In this document: positions 23,220 to 28,809 of the stretch, piece after piece
How positions within the stretch are numbered: position 1 is the stretch's first letter
Layout of the letters: the number at the start of each line of letters is the position of its first letter
Assembly (NCBI GenBank): GCA_964459305.1
Contig: CAYWNA010000170.1
Span: 1-28,809, forward strand
DNA length: 28,809 bases
Source: CAYWNA01 sp964459305
GTDB taxonomy: Bacteria; Planctomycetota; Planctomycetia; Pirellulales; Pirellulaceae
Reading direction: 5' to 3'
Translations under genes and position numbers: made by a program
The notes under the pieces: generated by a model
What the model saw: only the letters and a program-made list of their open reading frames with translations
Database searches by the model: none
Told to the model about the DNA's origin: nothing

Positions 23220-24971
23220 ATGAATCGAGTAAAGGACCGTTCGAGCAAGTCCGCTTCTGTTCTTCTTGCGACATCGCTGATTCTGGCGGCCCAGGGTGCC
23301 CACGCCTGCACAACGATCTTGGCCGGAAAGGCCTCTACCGCAGACGGATCGGTTCTCATGGCTACATCGTGCGACGGCGATATGATGGGGCTGGTCTATG
23401 TGGTGCCGGCCAAGGAGTATCCCAAGGGTAACGAGGTTCGTATGTACTACGATTTCCCGGCGCCGTCCACGTGGGAAGAGCATCTGGATCTGAAGGAAAA
23501 GGGCTATACGTTCGTCGGCAATCTGCCGGTTGAGCGGACCTACCGAACGGTTCTGGCCGCGGGTCACCTGGCCGACAGCGTAACCGGGGGTATCAACGAA
23601 CACGGCGTGAGCATGGGCATCGAGTACATGGGCATGAGGCCCGAACTGGTCAGCCGGGAGGGGGCGGTCAGCACGTGCAGCAATCACTGGACCACGTCAC
23701 TGATCGCCAACGGGTTGATGCGGGCGAAGACTGCCCGTGAAGCCATTCGGCTCATGGGTTCGATGGTCGAGAAGTACGGGTTCACGTACTACTGGGCCCC
23801 GGCGGCTGGGTGTGCGATACCGGTTGTGGACGAGAAGGAAGCCTGGATCATGGAAATCTTCGGTCCGGGCAAGGACTGGACTCCGGCAAGCGGAAAGCCT
23901 GGCGCAGTCTGGTGCGCGCAACGGGTCCCGGACGGGGAAGTCACGTGCAACGCCAATCGCAGCCGGATTGGTGAAGTGGACCTTGGCCGCCCGGACTTTT
24001 TCATGGCGTCGCCCAACATTTTCTCGCTGGCCGAGGAGTTGGGTTTGTGGAAGCCCGAAAGACCATTCATCTGGTACGAAGCGTACGGCACAACGGGCGG
24101 GCGTGGGAACTCGCTGCGCGAATGGGCCGCCCTAGATTCGCTGGCTCCTTCGCTCGGCTTGGAGGCTACGGGTGATCCGAAGAAGGACCGTTATCCTTTT
24201 TCCGTCAAGCCTGATCGAAAAGTCGACGTCCGGGTTCTGACGTCGCTCATGCGCAATGACCTCCAGGGGACGAAGTTCGACGTGACCGAACTCCCAGCTT
24301 TCAATCCCGCGGGCAAAAAGAGCCCGCTGGCCCGGCCGTTCGGTTCCCGCGGCTTGTTCAATCTGGTTGGCGTCAAACCCGAACGATGCATCGGCTCGGC
24401 GACGAGCGGCTACGTTTATGTGTCGCAGGTCAGGGATTGGCTACCGGACCCGGTGTCCGGCTGTATGTGGTTCACCCTGGGGCCTAGCTTCACGAGCTGC
24501 TTCGCGCCGGTCTATTCCGGGGTAACCGAGATTACTGATTCTTGGAGTCGCAGCCCGAATTTCACCAAAATTGACCGGACGCAGGTACAGTGGAAGTTCC
24601 AGATGGTCGAAGACCTGGCCGGCCTCAGATACCAGGAGGCCATCGAGGACGTCAGGGGCGTTTTTGAGCCAGCCGAAGAGCGATCGCTCGCGCTTCAGCC
24701 TGAGTTTGAAGATGCGGCGATTCAGGTGTATAGGAAGCACGGTGCGGCACGCGCGGAGAAGTTTGTCACCGAATACACGAACTCGCGTCTCGTGCAAGTT
24801 GACGACGCCTACGGCGAGCTGGTCGACTATTTGACGTTCAAGTATCTGTACAGTTACCCTCACGCCGCGCCGCCCAAGTTGCCGGCGGTCGGTATGCCGA
24901 CGATTCCCACGGTACCCGAACACGACAGGACGCCAGCGAACAATCACGCAACGATTGATTCCGGCAAATAG
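23220..24971 (+). CDS. Secreted C69-family (PepD/acyl-aminoacid) Ntn peptidase
   Basis: The product has 583 residues from the ATG at 23220. Near the N-terminus, AHACTTILAGKASTADGS matches peptidase family C69, in which a Cys exposed by N-terminal cleavage is the nucleophile (C30 here). From 23220 the leader is a typical signal peptide (basic MNRVKDRSSK, hydrophobic core, AHA before Cys), so signal cleavage itself could expose the Cys. An in-frame ATG at 23094 would add 42 hydrophobic residues. Further family features are TGGINEHGVSMGIEYMG, AREAIRLMGSMVEKYGF and DEKEAWIMEIFG. The family hydrolyses dipeptides or similar amide bonds. The protein is larger than minimal family members, and its C-terminal 150 residues are not recognisable to me. 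It is convergent with panD, with 34 bases between them. Confidence 0.87.
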   Translation: MNRVKDRSSKSASVLLATSLILAAQGAHACTTILAGKASTADGSVLMATSCDGDMMGLVYVVPAKEYPKGNEVRMYYDFPAPSTWEEHLDLKEKGYTFVGNLPVERTYRTVLAAGHLADSVTGGINEHGVSMGIEYMGMRPELVSREGAVSTCSNHWTTSLIANGLMRAKTAREAIRLMGSMVEKYGFTYYWAPAAGCAIPVVDEKEAWIMEIFGPGKDWTPASGKPGAVWCAQRVPDGEVTCNANRSRIGEVDLGRPDFFMASPNIFSLAEELGLWKPERPFIWYEAYGTTGGRGNSLREWAALDSLAPSLGLEATGDPKKDRYPFSVKPDRKVDVRVLTSLMRNDLQGTKFDVTELPAFNPAGKKSPLARPFGSRGLFNLVGVKPERCIGSATSGYVYVSQVRDWLPDPVSGCMWFTLGPSFTSCFAPVYSGVTEITDSWSRSPNFTKIDRTQVQWKFQMVEDLAGLRYQEAIEDVRGVFEPAEERSLALQPEFEDAAIQVYRKHGAARAEKFVTEYTNSRLVQVDDAYGELVDYLTFKYLYSYPHAAPPKLPAVGMPTIPTVPEHDRTPANNHATIDSGK

Positions 24972-25005
24972 TTCAGCGTCAATCCAGTGCCATCGTCTGC
25001 GATTT

Positions 25006-25359
25006 TCAATTCGACACGATACGGTTGTCCTCGTCGACCAGAAAGACGCGAGGTTTGTGGGACGCGACTTCGCCTTCGTCGTACGTGGCGTAACTGACGA
25101 TGATTACCATGTGGCCGGGCTTGATGAGATGAGCGGCAGCGCCGTTGGCGCAGATTGTGCCTGAGCCGCGGGGGCCGGAAATCGCGTATGTCGTCAGCCG
25201 AGATCCGTTTGTGATGTCATAGACATCCACCTGCTCGTTCTCGATAATGTCTGCCGCGTCCATCAAGTCCTGGTCGATCGTCAGGCTGCCTTCATAATCG
25301 AGATCGGCTTCTGTGACATGGGCGCGATGAATTTTGGATTTCAGTAGCGTACGGTTCAT
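25006..25359 (-). CDS. panD: Aspartate 1-decarboxylase (pyruvoyl-dependent)
   Basis: The 117-residue product is PanD, which converts L-aspartate to beta-alanine for pantothenate and CoA synthesis. The start at 25359 gives MNRTLLKSKIHRAHVTEADL, followed by YEGSLTID, in which Gly24-Ser25 is the self-cleavage site that forms the pyruvoyl group. YAISGPRGSGTICANGAAAH and GHMVIIVSYA follow, as is standard. The length fits the family. A longer reading from 25560 adds 67 residues without family character, so the canonical start is used. No other pantothenate genes are nearby. It is divergent from the FAD oxidoreductase gene with about 150 bases between them. Confidence 0.96.
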   Translation of the reverse strand: MNRTLLKSKIHRAHVTEADLDYEGSLTIDQDLMDAADIIENEQVDVYDITNGSRLTTYAISGPRGSGTICANGAAAHLIKPGHMVIIVSYATYDEGEVASHKPRVFLVDEDNRIVSN

Positions 25360-25510
25360 TAGGTTGTGGCTATGTCCTCTGAATTGGTGTTCCGTGAAGT
25401 ATACCGCCGCCGGTGCGACATGTCCGCATCCATCGACCGGCGCCTGTATAGCTCGGATGGGAGACGTTGAGGCGGACGAGTGGTTCCTGCGGGGAAAGTG
25501 AATATCTTGT

Positions 25511-27841
25511 ATGTCTGCCGTCATTTCCGCAAGTGGTGCAACGAAGAAAGGCTCATGCATGTGCTACACGATTCTTGCCGCGATGCTGGCTACGACCGTC
25601 CCCTCCGACACGGTCCCCGAAACGGTTCTTTTGGAGGCGGAACGTTTCGATGAACGGGGCGGCTGGGTCGTCGATTCGCAGTTTATGGACCAGATGGGTT
25701 CGCCGTTTCTGCTGGCCCACGGTCTGGGAGTGCCTGTCGCCGATGCCAAAACGACGGTTGATCTTTCGGTCGTGGGAACATACCGCGTATGGGTGCGGAC
25801 CCGCGATTGGGTCGCCACGTGGAACGCGCCGGGAGCGCCGGGCAGGTTTCAGGTGCTGATCGACGACAAGCCATTGGATACCCTGTTTGGCGAGAAAGGA
25901 GCCCAGTGGCACTGGCAGGACGGCGGCACCGTGAAGATCACCGAGAAGACGATCCATCTAGAGTTGCACGATCTGACCGGTTTCGAGGGACGTTGCGATG
26001 CGATCGTGTTGACCAACGACCTAGACTTCGTGCCTCTCAACGAGGAGCCGGCGATGAGCGAGTTTCGCCGACGGCTGCTCGATTTGCCCGAACACCCTGC
26101 CGAATCAGGGCCGTATGACTTGGTGGTGACCGGCGGCGGGATTGCCGGCACGTGTGCGTCGCTTTCTGCCGCTCGACTTGGCTTGAAGGTCGCGCTGATT
26201 CAGGACCGTCCCGTGCTGGGCGGCAACAACAGCTCGGAAGTTCGAGTCTGGCTGCAAGGGGCGCGCAACAAAGAACCGTACCCGCGCGTGGGTGATGTCG
26301 TCCGGGAATTGGAGCAGAAACGTCACGCGCACTACGGCCCGTCGAACACGGCCGATCTGTATGAGGACGAAAAGAAACTGGCCATCGTCCGAGCCGAATC
26401 GGGCATATCGCTGTTCCTGCAACATCGGGCCAACGCGGTCGAAATGGACGGGGGTCGGTTGAGGGCCGTCATCGCCCAGCACACGATCACCGGCGAGCGT
26501 CGTCGAATCATCGGACGGTGGTTTGTTGATTCGACCGGCGATGGTTGCGTTGGCCACTTGGCCGGCGCCGACTGCGAATTGACCGACAAAGGCCACATGG
26601 GCCGCTGCAATCTGTGGAACGTGCTGGACACGGGCGAGTCGGCGCCGTTTCCGAGATGCCCGTGGGCACTAGACCTCGCCGACAAACCGTTTCCCGGCCG
26701 CGCGAAACCGTTCCCGGATTTGACAAAAGACAGCCGAGGTATTGAGGCGCTTGGCGGTTGGTACTGGGAGAGTGGCTTCGACCACAATCCCTTCGAGAAA
26801 AGCGAATACATCCGCGACTGGAACTTCCGCGCAATGTACGGCGCTTGGGATGCGCTTAAGAACATCGACGGGCGATATCCGAATCATAAACTGAACTGGG
26901 CAGCGCACATTGCGGGAAAACGCGAATCCAGGCGTTTGTTGGGTGATGTGATTCTGACAAGAGAAGACGTGCTCGACGGCAAGCAATACGAGGACGGCTG
27001 TGTGCCGACCGGCTGGTCGATCGATCTCCATCTGCCGGACCCTCGCTACGAGCCCGGATTCGAGGGCGACGCATTCATCGCAAAGGCCCACTTCACGCAC
27101 TACAAAGCTCCCTACTGGATACCGTACCGCTGTCTCTATTCGCGCAATATCCCGAACCTGTTCATGGCTGGCCGCGACGTCAGTGTGACACACGAAGCTC
27201 TTGGAACCATCCGGGTGATGCGCACAGGAGGCTGCATGGGCGAAATCGTGGGCATGGCGGCCTCGTTGTGCGGACAGCACGAAATCGACCCACGTGACGT
27301 TTATGCGGAGTACTTGGGCGAGCTGAAAGAACTGATGAAAGAAGGCGTGGGCAGACTTCCGCCGTTGCCCGACCCGCTGCGGCCGCCCGATTGGCTGGAG
27401 AACGCAGGAGACAATCTGGCTCGCAAAGCCGAAGTCACCGTTTCCGGGTGCATGAAGGCGGAGACGAATCAGGCGAACCTCCTGAACGATGGCAAGGCAG
27501 ACGTGACCGACAATGCCGGTCGTTGGCTCAGCGACGCACAGCTTCCAAACTGGGCGGAGTTCAAATGGCCGGAGCCCCAGACCATCACGGCCGCGCGCGT
27601 CATCTCCGGGTTCCGTCACGACGACGCGGTAAACGCTCCCATTCAGACGTTTGTGCTACAATACCACGACGGCACCGATTGGCAGGACATTGCCGACACG
27701 CGGGCCGAGGCGAACACAGCCATCGACTGGCACGCCCGGTTTCCGCCCATCAAGACCGATCGCATCCGTCTGTGGGTGACAGACACCCAGATCAGCGTTT
27801 CGCGCATCTGGGAGATCGGAATCTACCATGCGCCGCATTGA
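25511..27841 (+). CDS. Secreted FAD-dependent oxidoreductase with flanking beta-sandwich domains
   Basis: The 776-residue product has an N-terminal export signal (KKGSC then CYTILAAMLATTV); an in-frame ATG at 25559 with GAAAGG seven bases upstream is an alternative start. Residues about 38-175 form a beta-sandwich domain (VLLEAERFDERGGWVVDSQF, YRVWVRTRDW). The FAD-binding Rossmann segment follows: LVVTGGGIAGTCASLSAARL at about 204-223, then LGGNNSSEVRVW, as in the FAD_oxidored (PF12831) family, with GRWFVDSTGDG and NLFMAGRDVSVTHEALGT later. The last 135 residues look like an F5/8 type C (discoidin/CBM32-like) domain (LNDGKADVTDNAGRWLS, RIRLWVTDT). It probably oxidises a carbohydrate or related substrate outside the cytoplasm. 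It is followed by a palindromic repeat and the DUF1080 gene. Confidence 0.88.
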   Translation: MSAVISASGATKKGSCMCYTILAAMLATTVPSDTVPETVLLEAERFDERGGWVVDSQFMDQMGSPFLLAHGLGVPVADAKTTVDLSVVGTYRVWVRTRDWVATWNAPGAPGRFQVLIDDKPLDTLFGEKGAQWHWQDGGTVKITEKTIHLELHDLTGFEGRCDAIVLTNDLDFVPLNEEPAMSEFRRRLLDLPEHPAESGPYDLVVTGGGIAGTCASLSAARLGLKVALIQDRPVLGGNNSSEVRVWLQGARNKEPYPRVGDVVRELEQKRHAHYGPSNTADLYEDEKKLAIVRAESGISLFLQHRANAVEMDGGRLRAVIAQHTITGERRRIIGRWFVDSTGDGCVGHLAGADCELTDKGHMGRCNLWNVLDTGESAPFPRCPWALDLADKPFPGRAKPFPDLTKDSRGIEALGGWYWESGFDHNPFEKSEYIRDWNFRAMYGAWDALKNIDGRYPNHKLNWAAHIAGKRESRRLLGDVILTREDVLDGKQYEDGCVPTGWSIDLHLPDPRYEPGFEGDAFIAKAHFTHYKAPYWIPYRCLYSRNIPNLFMAGRDVSVTHEALGTIRVMRTGGCMGEIVGMAASLCGQHEIDPRDVYAEYLGELKELMKEGVGRLPPLPDPLRPPDWLENAGDNLARKAEVTVSGCMKAETNQANLLNDGKADVTDNAGRWLSDAQLPNWAEFKWPEPQTITAARVISGFRHDDAVNAPIQTFVLQYHDGTDWQDIADTRAEANTAIDWHARFPPIKTDRIRLWVTDTQISVSRIWEIGIYHAPH

Positions 27842-28144
27842 AAGGACACGGAGATTGTGTTCCAGTACGAAAGGGACGGCGCCAGGCAAGCCCAGAGATT
27901 GTGTACTATACCGCGACCGGTCAGGATTGGCACATTCTCTCGTTTAACCGCAAGCCGGAGGCGTGCGCGTAATCCGCTGGCCAGACACAATCGCGCACGC
28001 CTCCGGCTTGCGGTTAAACGAGCCATCCCCGACCAGGAGCAGTATCGTCCCTTCGGCACTGAAGAGAACGAAACAGATCGACTGCACGACCACAAACTGA
28101 GCCATCTAGTTCTGGATTTTCGCTGAGTGAAAGGAGAGCAAACC
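27842..28144. other. Intergenic region with palindromic repeat
   Basis: This roughly 300-base spacer lies between the FAD oxidoreductase and the last DUF1080 gene. It contains the 31-bp perfect inverted repeat described separately. An open plus-strand frame, 27857-28126, runs straight through the repeat. It has no family signature, so I do not call it a gene. AAGGAG at 28131-28136 serves the downstream GTG. Confidence 0.5.
27939..28022. repeat. 31-bp perfect inverted repeat (REP-like element)
   Basis: The left arm 27939-27969 begins CTCGTTTAACCGCAAGCCGG and ends GCGTGCGCG. The right arm 27992-28022 is its exact reverse complement, with a 22-base spacer. The arms contain the phrase CCGCAAGCCGGAGGCG, which I recall as a common intergenic repeat in planctomycete genomes. 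It could fold into a very stable hairpin and act as a terminator, mRNA stabiliser or REP-type target of a TnpA-REP-like enzyme. Confidence 0.93.
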
Positions 28145-28809
28145 GTGAATTCGCTACATCGATGTTCTCGAGGATTCCCGTTGGTTGCACTGGCCTTGGC
28201 GGTTGTGTCAACGACTGGATTTTGTGCGTCCGCTGATGATACATGCAATCCAAACGTTTTGACCGAGGATGAAAAGAAGGCCGGGTTCGAGTTGCTGTTC
28301 GACGGTAAAGGGCTGGACGGCTGGGAGCAGAAGGGTAATTGGGTTGTCCAGGATGGAGCGATCTCTCGCGCAGAAAAAGGCGGCGGCCTGACCTACACGG
28401 TCAAGATGATTCCTGATGATTTCGATCTGCGATTTCAATGGAAGGTGGCCGAGGGCAGCAACAGCGGCATCTACTATCGGCCCGGCCAATATGAATACCA
28501 GATCTTGGACAACAAGGTCCATCGTGACGGCCGAAATCCGCGTACCAGCGCCGCTTCGCTCTACTTCTGCATCGCGCCCTCCAAGGACGCCACCAAACCG
28601 GTTGGGCAGTGGAACTGTGGACGGGTGATTTGTAAGGGCACCGTTGTCCAACATTGGCTGAACGGCGAAAAGGTCATCGACCTTGACTACAACGATCCCA
28701 AGTACGCAGCCGACGTCGAGCGGCTCCGCCTCCGCGGGGCCGACTTAACAGCGCGCGGCCGGCACTTGTTTCTCCAGGATCATGGCGATCCCGTGTGGTA
28801 TCGAGGATT
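28145..28809 (+). CDS. DUF1080 (3-keto-disaccharide hydrolase-like) protein, 3' end beyond window
   Basis: The frame begins at GTG 28145, eight bases after AAGGAG (28131-28136), and is open to the window end (221 codons seen). A signal peptide is clear (basic/hydrophobic leader, GFPLVALALAVVSTTGFCAS). Then come LTEDEKKAGFELLFDGKGLD and GWEQKGNWVVQDGAI, DFDLRFQWKVAEGSNSGIYY, YEYQILDN and QHWLNGEKVIDLDY, all hallmarks of DUF1080. Such proteins hydrolyse 3-keto-glycosides or bind related sugars outside the cytoplasm. The Gfo/Idh/MocA and FAD oxidoreductases upstream could make the 3-keto substrate. The terminal WYRG agrees with the C-terminal family motif, so little may be missing. Confidence 0.93.
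   Translation, partial: MNSLHRCSRGFPLVALALAVVSTTGFCASADDTCNPNVLTEDEKKAGFELLFDGKGLDGWEQKGNWVVQDGAISRAEKGGGLTYTVKMIPDDFDLRFQWKVAEGSNSGIYYRPGQYEYQILDNKVHRDGRNPRTSAASLYFCIAPSKDATKPVGQWNCGRVICKGTVVQHWLNGEKVIDLDYNDPKYAADVERLRLRGADLTARGRHLFLQDHGDPVWYRG

Noticed and set aside
27857..28126. 89-codon plus-strand frame through the 31-bp palindrome
   Set aside because: The palindrome supplies about a quarter of its codons, no family is recognisable, and the next gene has a much better start. I treat it as chance.
1..28809. CRISPR arrays, tRNA or rRNA genes
   Set aside because: No regularly spaced repeats and no GGTTCRANYCC-type T-arm in a cloverleaf context were seen in the intergenic regions.

Overview
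The window looks like a chromosomal segment from a member of the Planctomycetota, probably Pirellulales-like. I infer this from the gene content and have run no database search. The pointers are two DUF1080 (3-keto-disaccharide hydrolase-like) proteins, a Tat-exported Gfo/Idh/MocA oxidoreductase, a HEAT-DUF1080 fusion, an FAD-dependent oxidoreductase with beta-sandwich and discoidin-like domains, a very acidic HTH-plus-membrane-anchor protein, and short palindromic intergenic repeats. Coding is dense. Core genes (rpsA, panD) sit among accessory metabolic and secreted-protein genes. No rRNA, tRNA, CRISPR array or prophage was seen.

Layout. (1) 340-3126 (-) is a large secreted PHP/DUF3604-like protein behind a 620-bp divergent spacer. 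(2) 3748-5759 (+) holds an HTH/acidic/TM protein and a small one-TM protein. (3) 5926-8962 (+) is a compact cluster: an HgdB/YjiM-type 2-hydroxyacyl-CoA dehydratase-like iron-sulfur protein, its BadF/HgdC-type ATPase activator, and a metallo-beta-lactamase-fold hydrolase that overlaps the activator by one base. (4) 9000-9653 (+) is a DUF433/DUF5615 toxin-antitoxin pair whose toxin start is frameshifted and lacks its N-terminal acidic patch. (5) 9846-10916 (-) is an unknown polytopic membrane protein. (6) 14399-11095 (-) is a translationally coupled thiolase and 3-hydroxyacyl-CoA dehydrogenase/enoyl-CoA hydratase fusion. (7) 14870-16807 (+) is ribosomal protein S1. (8) 16862-17534 (-) is a decayed IS701-type transposase. 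(9) 17865-28809 (+, with panD inserted on -) carries mostly secreted proteins: Gfo/Idh/MocA, HEAT-DUF1080, Kelch, a C69 peptidase, an FAD oxidoreductase and a DUF1080 protein cut by the window edge.

How the genes may work together. The dehydratase, activator, MBL hydrolase, thiolase and dehydrogenase/hydratase lie within about 8.5 kb. They contain the chemistry for reductive dehydration of a 2-hydroxyacyl-CoA (or a related ketyl-radical reduction), hydration, oxidation and thiolysis. This is the most interesting candidate pathway in the window; its substrate cannot be read from the sequence. The right half fits extracytoplasmic carbohydrate or oxidised-sugar catabolism typical of planctomycetes. 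Visible genome decay is limited to the broken toxin, the IS701 remnant and an in-frame TGA upstream of the C69 peptidase.
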